Assembly: GCF_030817015.1 (NCBI RefSeq)
Contig: NZ_JAUSYS010000001.1
Coordinates: 1,550,001-1,614,000, forward strand
Direction: 5' to 3'
DNA from: Arthrobacter sp. V1I7
Lineage (GTDB): Bacteria; Actinomycetota; Actinomycetes; Actinomycetales; Micrococcaceae
DNA: 64,000 nucleotides
The translations under genes were made by a program, and so were the position numbers. Shown one piece after another: positions 24,179-32,548 of this stretch. Each line of letters opens with the position of its first letter. Positions within the stretch are counted from its first letter, which is position 1. The notes under the pieces are model-generated. The model was not told where the DNA came from, searched no databases, and saw only the letters and a program-made list of their open reading frames with translations.

Positions 24179-24805
24179 CTACCCCGCAGGGGCTGCCTCC
24201 GGCGTCTCCATGACCTTCCTGGCGATCTGCTGCGCCGTGGCGCTGTCCGGTCCGGGCGCCGGCACGAAGACGGCCTCCCGGTAGTAGCGCAGTTCGTCGA
24301 TGGAATCCTTGATGTCACCGAGGGCGCGGTGGCCGCCAAGCTTGGCGGGGGACTGGAAGTAGGCCCGCGCGAACCAGCGCCGGGACAGCTCTTTGATGGT
24401 GCTCACGTCGATGACCCGGTAGTGCAGATGTTCCACCAGTTCCGGCATGTCCCGGACCAGGAAGACGCGGTCGGTTCCCACCGAGTTACCGCCCAGCGGC
24501 GCTTTCTTGGGGTCCGGCACCCACTTCTTGATGTACGCCAGCACGGTGGCCTGGGCCTCTTCCATGGTCTTGCCGTGCGGCAGCTCCGCCAGCAACCCGG
24601 ACCGGGTATGCATGTCGCGCACGAAATCGCCCATCTGGGCCAGCGCGGCGTCGTCCGGCTTGATGACGACGTCGACGCCCTCGCCCAGGATGTTGAGCTC
24701 GGAGTCGGTCACCAGGGCGGCCACCTCGATGAGGGCATCGTTCTTGGTGTCCAGGCCGGTCATTTCGCAGTCGATCCAGACGATGCGTTCGTTAGTTATA
24801 GGCAC
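24179..24805 (-). CDS. orn: Oligoribonuclease
   Basis: A 208-residue DEDDh 3'-5' exonuclease that degrades short RNAs of two to five nucleotides. Catalytic residues are visible in VWIDCEMTGLD (Asp, Glu; about 10-20), the Asp of VRDMHTRSGL, and HRALGDIKDSIDELRYYR (His and Asp; about 160-177). The start is the GTG at 24805, not a later ATG: TAGGCT lies exactly six bases upstream, giving a leaderless mRNA. The gene diverges from mptB. Confidence 0.95.
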   Translation of the reverse strand: MPITNERIVWIDCEMTGLDTKNDALIEVAALVTDSELNILGEGVDVVIKPDDAALAQMGDFVRDMHTRSGLLAELPHGKTMEEAQATVLAYIKKWVPDPKKAPLGGNSVGTDRVFLVRDMPELVEHLHYRVIDVSTIKELSRRWFARAYFQSPAKLGGHRALGDIKDSIDELRYYREAVFVPAPGPDSATAQQIARKVMETPEAAPAG

Positions 24806-24964
24806 GCGCCCAGCCTACCGTTTCGTCGTCCCAGAGCCGTCCGATGCTAGGATTTCGGGTACGCGGCCGTCGAAGTTTTTCGCCATCGCGGCGTGCCCCG
24901 GGGCCGGGCCACCCGGCCGGTTGCGGGCGGATACGAGCCCCACGACAGATTGGACGATCCTGAG

Positions 24965-26521
24965 ATGACGGCGCCTGTACCTGCGACGGGGGATACGGTC
25001 GAAGGTACGTCCTCCTCGGCAGTTCTGGCTGATGTGGACAACGCCCGTTCCCCGCTGCTGGCGGGGTTCATTGGATCAATGTTCATGGCGATTGGCTCGC
25101 TCGGCGTCGGCTGGCTCGCGCCGGCGTCCGAACTCCGCAGGGTCCCGGTGTTTATCTGGATGCGCACCGAAGCCTTTGGCGTCGGCCTCTGCATCGTACT
25201 TCTCGCTGTCGGCGGCATGCTGCTGGTCCGTTCCTGGCTGCGGCTGGGCCAGCGCGTGCGCGTCTGGGGCGCCGAGGCCCGCAAGGCGACGCTCCAGGCG
25301 GTGGTGGTCTGGGGGCTGCCGCTGATGTTCTCCGTCCCGCTGTTCAGCCGGGACGTCTATGCCTACATCGGCCAGGGCCGCCTGATGGTGGAAGGCTTCA
25401 ACCCCTACGAAAACGGCATCTCAGCGCTGTCCAACTACTTCCAGCTCGGGGCCGACAAGATGTGGACCGAGGCTCCCGTTCCCTACGGCCAGCTCTTCCT
25501 GTGGATCGAGCAATTCGTTGTCTGGTCCACGAACGTGCATCCGGAAGGCAGCATCATGCTGTTCCGGCTCGCCGCGCTGGTCGGCATCATCCTGTGCGTG
25601 ATCTACGTCCCCAGACTTGCCGAGCTTCATGGCGTCAATCCGCACCGCGCGCTGTGGCTGACGGCGGCCAACCCGCTGTTCCTCACCAATTTCATCGCCA
25701 GCGTCCACAACGATGCGCTGATGATCGGGCTGGCCCTGGCCGGCCTGTATTACTGCGCCACCCGCCGGATGATCCTCGGGCTGGTGCTCGTCACCCTGTC
25801 CATCTCGGTCAAGCCGATCACGATCGTGTTCCTGCCGTTTATCGGCCTGCTCTGGGCCGGCAAGAACGCCGGCTGGCCCCGCAAATTTGTCTACTGGGCG
25901 CTCACGGCCGGGATCAGCCTGGCGCTGCTTTACGCGATGAGCCTGGTCAACGGCTTCGGCTTCGGCTGGATCAACGGTCTCTCCGCCCCGGGCAGCATCT
26001 GGATCTGGTACGCCCCGGTCGGCCTGCTCGGCCTCGTCGTCGCCTCGATCTCGAATGCCTTCGGACTGGACGGCTGGGGGCTCGCCAAGTGGGTGTACGA
26101 CGCCGGCAAGCTGCTTGCGGTCGGGATCATCGGCTGGCAGATCTTCCGCGGGGACCACGACCGCCTGATGCGCCGCCTGACGCTGGCGTTCGCCGCCGTC
26201 GTCGTCCTGGCCCCGATGATCCAGTCCTGGTACGTCGTCTGGCTGATTCCGCTGTTTGCCGTCACCGGCATCCGCGATGACTGGCAGGCCAAGGCGCTGT
26301 ACTTCATCGTCTCCTTCTTCATGGTGTATGCGATCTCGGACCAGCTGGAAGTCTTCCCCTACCTGCAGACGGCTGACCTCGGCCTGGCGCTGGCGCTGGC
26401 CCGCAACGCGGCGGCAATCATTGCGCTGCTGTTCGCCCTGTACCTGATCTTCCTCGACCCGAAGACCAAGCTGTTGTTCAGCAAGCCGGAGGAGCCGGTC
26501 ACCGTCAGGCCGGTTATCTAG
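24965..26521 (+). CDS. mptB: Polyprenol-phosphomannose-dependent alpha-1,6-mannosyltransferase, MptB type
   Basis: A 518-residue integral membrane GT-C glycosyltransferase with about 13 hydrophobic segments. The first external loop contains FSRDVYAYIGQGRLMVEGFNPYENG with the catalytic Asp typical of GT-C enzymes (quoted here only to SRDVYAYIGQG and NPYENG as key parts). ASVHNDALMIGLALAG and APMIQSWYVVWLIPLFA are characteristic of the actinobacterial MptA/MptB group that elongates the mannan core of lipomannan or glucomannan lipids. I use the ATG at 24965; no clear Shine-Dalgarno is present, and an in-frame GTG at 24893 would add 24 low-complexity residues. A -10 TAGGAT near 24847 implies a leader of about 100 nt. 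Confidence 0.82.
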   Translation: MTAPVPATGDTVEGTSSSAVLADVDNARSPLLAGFIGSMFMAIGSLGVGWLAPASELRRVPVFIWMRTEAFGVGLCIVLLAVGGMLLVRSWLRLGQRVRVWGAEARKATLQAVVVWGLPLMFSVPLFSRDVYAYIGQGRLMVEGFNPYENGISALSNYFQLGADKMWTEAPVPYGQLFLWIEQFVVWSTNVHPEGSIMLFRLAALVGIILCVIYVPRLAELHGVNPHRALWLTAANPLFLTNFIASVHNDALMIGLALAGLYYCATRRMILGLVLVTLSISVKPITIVFLPFIGLLWAGKNAGWPRKFVYWALTAGISLALLYAMSLVNGFGFGWINGLSAPGSIWIWYAPVGLLGLVVASISNAFGLDGWGLAKWVYDAGKLLAVGIIGWQIFRGDHDRLMRRLTLAFAAVVVLAPMIQSWYVVWLIPLFAVTGIRDDWQAKALYFIVSFFMVYAISDQLEVFPYLQTADLGLALALARNAAAIIALLFALYLIFLDPKTKLLFSKPEEPVTVRPVI

Positions 26522-26536
26522 ATCCGCAGGCCGGAC

Positions 26537-27001
26537 TCAGCGCGGCAGTTTCCGGAGTGCTTCCGCGATTGAAAGCGGGCTGAGCCCGGCGCGGTGCCGT
26601 TCCACGAAGCCGCGGACCCAGTCCGGATCCGTGGCGGAAAAGTCCCGCAACGCCCAGCCGATCGCCTTCCGGATGAAGAACTCCCGATCGGCAAGATTGG
26701 CCTCGATGACGTCCCCGAGCAGGGCTGTGTCCGTGGCGGACTTCGCGCCGAGCTGCGCCGTGATCGAGGCCCGCCGGATCCAGAAGTCACCGTCCGTGCT
26801 CCAGCGGCGCAGCACCGCGGCCATCTCCGGCCGGTGGGCCTGCAGCAGTCCGCGGAGCCGGTGCCGGCGGACCGCCGGAACCCGCACGCCCAGCGAAGAC
26901 ATCTCCGATTTCAGGTACGCCTGCGCTCCACCGGCCCGGACAGGATCGGCCGCGGCCCGCAGCTCGGAACGGATAGCGGCGATCAGTTCAGCGTTGGCCA
27001 T
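26537..27001 (-). CDS. AlkD-like DNA alkylation repair protein lacking its central part
   Basis: A 154-residue protein; the family is about 230-240. The N-terminus (QAYLKSEMSSLGVRVPAVRR, about 28-47) and the C-terminal half (DGDFWIRRASITAQLG, REFFIRKAIGWALRDFS, LSPLSIAEALRKL) follow Bacillus cereus AlkD. Between HRPE (about 59) and MAAVLRRWS some 80 residues are missing in frame. That segment normally carries the catalytic Trp and Asp (W109 and D113 of BcAlkD), while the Arg of WIRRA and Trp of GWALR remain. The glycosylase activity is therefore probably lost. The ATG at 27001 has TAAAGT six bases upstream (leaderless). It diverges from map. Confidence 0.8.
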   Translation of the reverse strand: MANAELIAAIRSELRAAADPVRAGGAQAYLKSEMSSLGVRVPAVRRHRLRGLLQAHRPEMAAVLRRWSTDGDFWIRRASITAQLGAKSATDTALLGDVIEANLADREFFIRKAIGWALRDFSATDPDWVRGFVERHRAGLSPLSIAEALRKLPR

Positions 27002-27045
27002 GAGGCAACTTTAGCCACGGCCCGGGTGGCTCTAGAGTGGGAACC

Positions 27046-27813
27046 ATGTCGATGATCAAGACTCCAGCCGAAATTGCCCTGATGCGCGAGGCTGGCAGGG
27101 TGGTAGCGAACACCCTTGCGAAGGTCCGTGATGCCGCCGCGATCGGGGTTTCCCTGAAGGAACTGGACACCGTGGCCGCGGCATCGATCGCCGACGCCGG
27201 CGCGACCCCGGCCTTCCTGAACTACAAGCCGCGCTGGGCGTCCGTGCCGTTCCCCGGGGTCATCTGCACGAGCGTCAATGACGCCGTGGTGCATGGCATC
27301 CCCAACGACTACCGGCTCCAGGACGGCGACCTGCTGAGCGTCGACTGCGGCGCATTCCTCGACGGCTGGTGCGGCGACGCGGCCATCAGCTTCATTGTGG
27401 GGACGCCGGACCCGGTGGACCAGGAGCTGATTGACGCCACCGACGCCGCCCTGGCCCGGGGCATCGACGCCGCCCGGATCGGGAACAAGATGGGCGACCT
27501 GGGCTACGCGATCGGCGGGGCGTCGCGCCGCGCCGGCTACGGCCTCCTGGCGGACCACGGCGGCCACGGGATCGGCAAAACCATGCACGCCGAGCCGCAC
27601 GTCCCCAATGACGGCAGGCCGGGCCGCGGCATCAAGCTGACCGTGGGGCTGGTCATCGCGATCGAGCCGATGCTGATCCTCGGGGGCAATGATGACTATT
27701 TCCACGACGACGACGAATGGACCCTCCGCTCGGCCAACGGCCGCCGCGCGGCGCACAGCGAGCACACCGTGGCGGTCACGGCGGGCGGTCCGGTCATCCT
27801 GACCCTGCCCTAG
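27046..27813 (+). CDS. map: Methionine aminopeptidase, type I
   Basis: A 255-residue metalloenzyme removing the initiator methionine. Metal ligands are visible as Asp in LLSVDCGAFLDGWCGDAA (both Asp; about 100-117), His in GHGIGKTMHAEPHVPN (about 178), Glu in VIAIEPML (about 210) and Glu in AAHSEHTVAVT (about 241). VVHGIPND holds the substrate His. The N-terminal SH3-binding extension of some actinobacterial copies is absent. The ATG follows TAGAGT (27033-27038) by seven bases, so it is likely leaderless. Confidence 0.95.
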   Translation: MSMIKTPAEIALMREAGRVVANTLAKVRDAAAIGVSLKELDTVAAASIADAGATPAFLNYKPRWASVPFPGVICTSVNDAVVHGIPNDYRLQDGDLLSVDCGAFLDGWCGDAAISFIVGTPDPVDQELIDATDAALARGIDAARIGNKMGDLGYAIGGASRRAGYGLLADHGGHGIGKTMHAEPHVPNDGRPGRGIKLTVGLVIAIEPMLILGGNDDYFHDDDEWTLRSANGRRAAHSEHTVAVTAGGPVILTLP

Positions 27814-27968
27814 GAGGGGTAACGGAGGTACTGGCCCCGCGGCCGCCGGGGGACGGCCGTCGGCGCACCGGGCCGCCTGCCCGGTACCCGATCCTGCCCC
27901 TGTTGGCACTGCCGATGCTGCGGTATAACGTCGCTGCCAAGGGGATTTCCGACGGAGGAGGTGCGGCC

Positions 27969-28964
27969 GTGACCATTATCGACAACGCCGTCTACGTGGA
28001 CGGTCACCGGACCGCTGACCCGGAAGGTCTGGACGAGACGTACTTTGTCCTGCGGCAACGCCAGGGCATGGCCTGGATCGGGCTCTACCGGCCGGATGCG
28101 AAGGAGCTTCGCTCGGTGGCGGAAGAGTTCGACCTCAACCATCTGGCCGTCGAGGATGCACTCGCCGGCCACCAGCGTGCGAAGTTGGAGCATTACGGCG
28201 GGACACTGTTTCTGGTGCTGCGCCCGGCCCGCTATCTGGACGATCTGGAAAAGGTCGAGTTCGGAGAGATCCACGTGTTCACCGGTTCGGATTTCGTCGT
28301 GACGGTCCGCCGCGCCGAGTCTCCCGACCTGGCCCGGGTCCGGCGGCGGATGGAATCCGACCCGGACTTCCTGGCACTCGGGCCGGATGCCGTGCTCTAC
28401 GCGATTCTTGATCAGGTGGTTGACGAGTACGAGCCGGTGGCCGCCGGGCTGGAGAACGACATCGACGAAATCGAAGACGAGCTCTTTGCGGCTGACCCGG
28501 GCGTGTCCCGCCGGATCTACGAGCTGTCGCGGCAGGTCATCATGTTCCAGCGCGCGACGGCGCCACTGCCCGCAATCCTGCAGACCTTGATGGCGGAGTC
28601 GCGGAGCCGACACTCAGGGCCGGAGTTGCAGGACCACGTCCTGCGGCTCAGCGAACGGATCTCAGCCTTCCGCGCCCTGCTGCAGAATGCCCTTGCCGTC
28701 AACGCGGCGCTCGTAGCGCAGCGGCAGAACGACGAGATGCGGCTACTGACCGAATCCAGCTACGCCCAGAACGAGCAGATCAAGAGGATTTCCTCGTGGG
28801 CGGCGATCTTGTTTGCCCCGACGTTAATCGGCACGATCTACGGCATGAATTTCCGTTCAATGCCTGAACTCGACTGGGTCTTCGGTTACCCGATGGCATT
28901 GGGGCTGATGGCGGGGATGGGCCTGGCGCTGTTTTGGACGTTCAAGCTCAACAAGTGGATCTAG
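27969..28964 (+). CDS. corA: CorA-family magnesium/cobalt transporter
   Basis: A 331-residue membrane protein. The large N-terminal cytoplasmic domain (about 1-265) includes the helical AEDALAGHQRAKLEHYGGTLFLVLRP-type region (quoted in part as HQRAKLEHYGGTLFLVLRP). The two transmembrane helices are at the C-terminus, and the signature pore motif YGMNFRSMPELDW (about 291-303) connects them. The protein ends with the basic FKLNKWI. The GTG at 27969 is preceded by GGAGGAGG. A hairpin at 29006-29033 follows the gene and marks the end of conserved DNA before the accessory stretch. Confidence 0.92.
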   Translation: MTIIDNAVYVDGHRTADPEGLDETYFVLRQRQGMAWIGLYRPDAKELRSVAEEFDLNHLAVEDALAGHQRAKLEHYGGTLFLVLRPARYLDDLEKVEFGEIHVFTGSDFVVTVRRAESPDLARVRRRMESDPDFLALGPDAVLYAILDQVVDEYEPVAAGLENDIDEIEDELFAADPGVSRRIYELSRQVIMFQRATAPLPAILQTLMAESRSRHSGPELQDHVLRLSERISAFRALLQNALAVNAALVAQRQNDEMRLLTESSYAQNEQIKRISSWAAILFAPTLIGTIYGMNFRSMPELDWVFGYPMALGLMAGMGLALFWTFKLNKWI

Positions 28965-29553
28965 GGTTCCGGCCAGGCCTGCAGCGCCCGAGCAAGATTT
29001 AGGGTGCCCGCCGGTGGTGAGGTGCCGGCGGGCTATGAAGTTGTCTATTCAATTTGATGAACCGTGCAGCACGTCCATGGCCTCAACCGTTTTCTGCGCA
29101 CGGAGCAGGCTGCCAGGAGATGGTCAGTTCGCGCTCACTCACTGCCAAATAAACCCGCAGCTTGCACCAATGAGGCTACTGGCTTGACCCTTGGAAAAGC
29201 TGGGGAGAGCGAAGTCGTGTCGTGCCCAGGCCAAGCCGACCACCACACACAAGCAGGTGCGCCCGGCGGCAGGAACATGGCCGGGGAACCGCATCCCAGC
29301 CGACCTCGGCCAGGAACTCCGGTGTGATCAGGCGCGAGTTCAACGGCCGGATGGCCCAACGGGTACGGGCCTGCCAGCGCGCCCATCGCGGCCTATTGTT
29401 CAGCCCACGCTTGGCGGTGGGCCGGGCGCCAACCCAAACTCCACCTGCTCGCCTCGACCAGTTCGACGGCCTGAAAAAACACCACGGGCACCAGTTCCAT
29501 TGCCCTCCACGAGGACTACGATGTTGGCACGATCTTTGATACAGGAGGACCAA
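28965..29553. other. Gene-poor stretch at the left edge of the accessory island
   Basis: It begins with a hairpin: GCCCGCCGG (29006-29014) pairs with CCGGCGGGC (29025-29033), a possible corA terminator without a T-run. From 29034 to 29540 no frame on either strand has a plausible start, ribosome site or family resemblance; short frames overlap each other on both strands. It looks like eroded sequence. A good Shine-Dalgarno (CAGGAGGA) for the next gene ends it. Confidence 0.55.
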
Positions 29554-29970
29554 ATGAGCGCCTCTGACGAACTCGCCGCCATCGAAGCACGGCTCATCGA
29601 GGACGAAAACGAATACGCGGGCGGGGTCGTCGACAAGAACGTCCGTGACCGGCGCTACCTTCTCGCCCTGGTGCTGAAACTACAAGCACGATTGGCAAGA
29701 GTGGAAGCGGTGGCATCCGACTTCGCGGAGCGGGGTGTGCGGATCGAAGAGCAGTTTGGCCGGGAGGGCGACGGCTCGAACCACACCATCCGGGCCGCTG
29801 GTCTGGGTGACGGGTACCGGGACGCTGCCAGGAGCATCAGTGCCGCCTTGGACCCGGCTATGAGTGAGCCAGACAGTGATGCCATGGCCACCGAGATCAC
29901 AAGGCGCCAACCCGAGCACCAGCCTCAAAGGGGCGCCCCGGGTCTCCCGCCAGAGGCTTTGGCAGGATAA
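29554..29970 (+). CDS. Hypothetical protein with a central coiled coil
   Basis: A 138-residue acidic protein of unknown function. Residues about 35-60 are helical (RYLLALVLKLQARLARVEAV, then ASDFAERGVRIEEQFG), and the tail is Pro/Gln-rich and probably disordered. The ATG at 29554 has a near-perfect CAGGAGGA ribosome site. The next reading frame, a broken DUF6221-like gene, begins four bases after the stop, so the two formed an operon. Small proteins of this kind occur in mobile regions of actinobacteria, but I recognise no family. Confidence 0.6.
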   Translation: MSASDELAAIEARLIEDENEYAGGVVDKNVRDRRYLLALVLKLQARLARVEAVASDFAERGVRIEEQFGREGDGSNHTIRAAGLGDGYRDAARSISAALDPAMSEPDSDAMATEITRRQPEHQPQRGAPGLPPEALAG

Positions 29971-29974
29971 CCGC

Positions 29975-30230
29975 ATGAGCGGCATCAGCGAATTTCTCGT
30001 AGCCCGCATCAGAGGACGAAGTCGCGGCTTCGTCGGTGAAGGATGCCATCACCCAATCGCAGCTGGACCAGAAAATGCGCCCGGGCCGCTGCTCGCGCAG
30101 GCCGGGGTGGTGCGCTAGCTCTAGAAAACCACCAACACGAGCTCCACGTGGCGCCTGCATGCTGCGAAAATCGGAATGCTCTTGCCCCGCCTGGAGATCG
30201 GTTCTTACGATTAGCGATGGAGTGCGCACG
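29975..30230 (+). pseudogene. Decayed DUF6221-like gene
   Basis: The ATG at 29975 opens with MSGISEFLVARI. One base later, in another frame, comes EDEVAASSVKDAITQSQLDQ; together these give the FL-ARI-EDE start typical of DUF6221 proteins. A third frame carries ENHQHELHVAPACCENRNAL. The pieces run in the expected order over about 250 bases but need at least two frame changes (near 30012 and near 30075-30110). The protein family has no known function. The break is too extensive to be a single sequencing error. Confidence 0.5.
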
Positions 30231-30269
30231 CCGCGCCGCCCTGCGGCCTATCAGGCAAGGACCGTAACC

Positions 30270-30416
30270 ATAGGCGATCTGTGGTTGACCTTCTTCAGCT
30301 TCCGCGGAGACGCCGGGCAGCTTGAGCTGGAAGCTTACATTTTCGGAATGATAACGATCAGCATTCCCGACGAGGAGTTTCCCGCCGCCGCGGTAAGCGA
30401 ACCCCAGGACAAGTAA
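30270..30416 (+). CDS. 48-codon ORF without a standard start codon
   Basis: From ATA at 30270 the frame reads IGDLWLTFFSFRGDAG, then QLELEAYIFGM, ending in DEEFPAAAVSEPQDK and TAA, with a terminator right behind (30435-30469). The pattern (DLW-FFS-GD-ELEAY-G) resembles short hypothetical proteins of about 60 residues that I recall in Arthrobacter relatives. AAGGA lies eight bases before the ATA, where an ATG would be expected. It may be a gene whose start was lost, or it may start at TTG (30285). Confidence 0.4.
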   Translation: MGDLWLTFFSFRGDAGQLELEAYIFGMITISIPDEEFPAAAVSEPQDK

Positions 30417-30434
30417 GCGGCCCCCGCACCAAAG

Positions 30435-30469
30435 CGCCCCCGCACCGTCTCGGGGCTGGTGCGGGGGCG
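30435..30469 (+). terminator. Stem-loop after the small ORF
   Basis: CGCCCCCGCACC (30435-30446) is perfectly complementary to GGTGCGGGGGCG (30458-30469), with an 11-base loop; only TT follows. Confidence 0.65.
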
Positions 30470-30559
30470 TTCCGGTAGACCGTCCTGCCGCTATGGGGGT
30501 CGCAGCAGAACGTGCCAACCATAAGTGGGGTGAGATTTGCAAGTCAAGCCCCCGCGTTG

Positions 30560-30790
30560 ACTCGTAGAAAACCTCCGCGTAGCCGGATACGTTGCCTCAA
30601 TTGAAAACCTCCGCGTAGCGGCGTGGTTTCCGGCCGGGGCGGCGGATGGGGGTTATGCCCGTTTTCATGGAGCTAACGATGGTCCAGCGGCAGGCTGTGA
30701 CGAAGAAGAAAGCCCTCGCCTACAAGAGCGCCGATCGTGCAGGGAGGTCCCGGATCCTAGGGCGTTGCGGCCCCTCCGCCCACCTGCGAC
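30560..30790 (+). mobile_element. Insertion sequence remnant: end repeats and transposase N-terminus
   Basis: A direct repeat GAAAACCTCCGCGTAGC occurs at 30567-30583 and 30603-30619, as expected for transposase-binding repeats near an IS end. From the ATG at 30667 the frame reads MELTMVQRQAVTKKKAL, then AYKSADRAGRSRIL, the start of a family of actinobacterial transposases with an integrase catalytic core (whose next residues would be DELVELTGWHRD). Similarity stops at about 30763 and the frame continues into unrelated sequence. About 95 percent of the element is missing. Confidence 0.55.
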
Positions 30791-30829
30791 TCCATACGTC
30801 TGATGGTGAGACTTGAGCAGCGGCGCGGT

Positions 30830-32261
30830 CTATTCCGCCTTGTACTCCAAAAGCAGCAGTGGTTCCGCAGCAGGAATGACCGCGCGTGGCTTGTCGCCGT
30901 TCAGCGATAGCGACCGCCATTGGAGGACAAAGACGCTGTTGCCGCTTTTTGCGGTGGATCGGTTGGTTTTCAATTTGGCGTTCGCGTCCGGGGGAGGCAG
31001 GGCCGGAGTGCCGATGAGCTGCGGTATCTCCGGGTTGTCGGAGATCGCGGACAGTGAACGCTCGTCCAGAGCAATCGTCCGTCCGCTGCCATTACAACCG
31101 TAATTGACCAGCAGGGTGCCGTTCACGGCGGGAGTTACCTGTCCAACCGAGAACGGAAAGCTCAGACTGCCTCCGCCGCTGATCGGGAAGACTCCGCTCC
31201 ATTTGGTGATCTGGGACCGCTGCCAGTTCGCTGAGGCGTCTGGCCGGGTCGCAAAGAGTTGATTTCCTCCTGCGGAATCCAGCCGGGCGTAGGTGATCAC
31301 TACGCGCTTCCCACTATCGAAACCGAGGCTTACCTTTCCGTTGACCAGCCCCGACCCGACCGGGGCTGGGTCGACTACCGCCGGGGTCGCCTCGGTCAAC
31401 GGCAAAGATAGGGTGGCCCCCTGGGCATTCTCCCAATTCACGTAATCCTTGGTGCGGGCATAAGATAACGAATGGTTCGTCGAGACGTCCGGCGTATCGC
31501 GCCACATCCACACCATATGTAAATATCCGTCCGGTCCCAACACCGGAGTTGAGGTATATGCATTACTTTTCCCTTTGCCATCCAGTAGACCATGGGGGGT
31601 CACTAGGGACCATTGCCGGTCTGGGGCGACAAAGCGGTAAATATATTCATCGCCGTTGCCGCTGACCCCATGCCGGAACTTGAAAAACAACTCGCCCGTT
31701 GAGCTCGTCAGAAATTGTGGATACGTAACCGCTGATTCCAAGGACGGATCGACCAGCGTCGTAACCCTCGTGAGAGTCTTCACGATTCCGGGCGAAGACG
31801 TGACGTAGTAATTCAACTTTGTGGCGTGCATGTTTCCAGCCACGTGCAAGTTGCCGCTCGCGTCGAGCGCCATGGTTACATAGTTATGGCTATCCCAACC
31901 GATACTGGTGTCCAGAACCTGCGCGTCCCAAGCGCCGGTTGAACCAGCACGTGACGCTATAACGAGTCTGCGGTCGGCATCGTAGTAGCCGACGTACTGC
32001 CGGCTTTCCGTGACCAGGACTGCCTGCCCCACGGGATGGCCTGCCCATGTTGTTCCGACCGGACTGGTGGAGGAGTAGCGATAGACAGGCGCCGTAGCAG
32101 GATCAGGGGCATCGCCTGAACTCTGGCTGCATTTGAGCGGCGCTGGCGGAAACAGTTGGAACCGCCGGCGCCGGAATGCGGCTCTGTTCCATAGGGCCAG
32201 CGGCCATACCTGTCAGCGCGAGCGCTGACGCAAGGGCCGCCGCTACGCCACCTCTCTTCAC
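30830..32261 (-). pseudogene. Secreted BNR-type beta-propeller protein, frameshifted after the signal peptide
   Basis: The mature part (about 440 residues) resembles BNR_4 / PF15892-type seven-bladed propellers, which include polysaccharide lyases and hydrolases: SHNYVTMALDASGNLHVAGNMHA-type sequence (key part HNYVTMALDASGNLHV), TYPQFLTSSTGELFFKFRHG and DGYLHMVWMWRD. A typical signal peptide (VKRGG, then VAAALASALALTGMAAG) is read from GTG 32261 in a different frame that ends at about 32104. TATGGT lies six bases before that GTG, a leaderless start. One extra base, probably in the AAA run at 32132-32134, joins the frames as AQCSQSSGDAPD. The DNA is less GC-rich than its surroundings, which suggests acquisition. 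The substrate is unknown. Confidence 0.7.
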
Positions 32262-32423
32262 GACCGAACCATAACATACAATGTTGTCTCGGAAAAGGAG
32301 CTGAGATTGGCTTCCAGTGGCCCCCCTCGTACGCTCCGGAAGTTCCGTCGGCATTCTGTCTGCCAATGATCTTGGGGAAATGATTCGGTGGTTAAACGGT
32401 CGATCAGGGGTTGCGAAGCTGAA

Positions 32424-32464
32424 AAAGGAAGAGGCGTTGACCTGCATTTGTACAGGTCAACGCC
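32424..32464 (-). terminator. Terminator of tRNA-Arg
   Basis: GGCGTTGACCTG (32433-32444) pairs perfectly with CAGGTCAACGCC (32453-32464). On the minus strand it is followed by CCTTTTTC. It lies 12 bases beyond the tRNA 3' end. Confidence 0.82.
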
Positions 32465-32475
32465 CCTTTTCCCTG

Positions 32476-32548
32476 TGCCCCAGGAGGGAATCGAACCCCC
32501 GACCGGCGGATTAGAAGGCCGCTGCTCTATCCCCTGAGCTACTGGGGC
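32476..32548 (-). tRNA. tRNA-Arg(TCT)
   Basis: Acceptor GCCCCAG pairs with CTGGGGC, D arm GCTC/GAGC, anticodon loop CTTCTAA carrying TCT, and T arm CGGGGGTTCGATTCCCTC. The last base pair of the anticodon stem (C31-T39) is mismatched. The 3' end faces the accessory stretch, the orientation used by many integrative elements. Confidence 0.93.

Noticed and set aside
24893..24964. Upstream GTG start for mptB
   Set aside because: The added residues are low-complexity and there is no ribosome site; kept only as an alternative.
29064..29553. Several 60-125 codon frames on both strands
   Set aside because: They overlap each other, lack ribosome sites or leaderless promoters and resemble no protein.
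28965..32475. Intact prophage or integrative element
   Set aside because: No integrase, structural or replication gene is found and no attachment-site repeat is visible.
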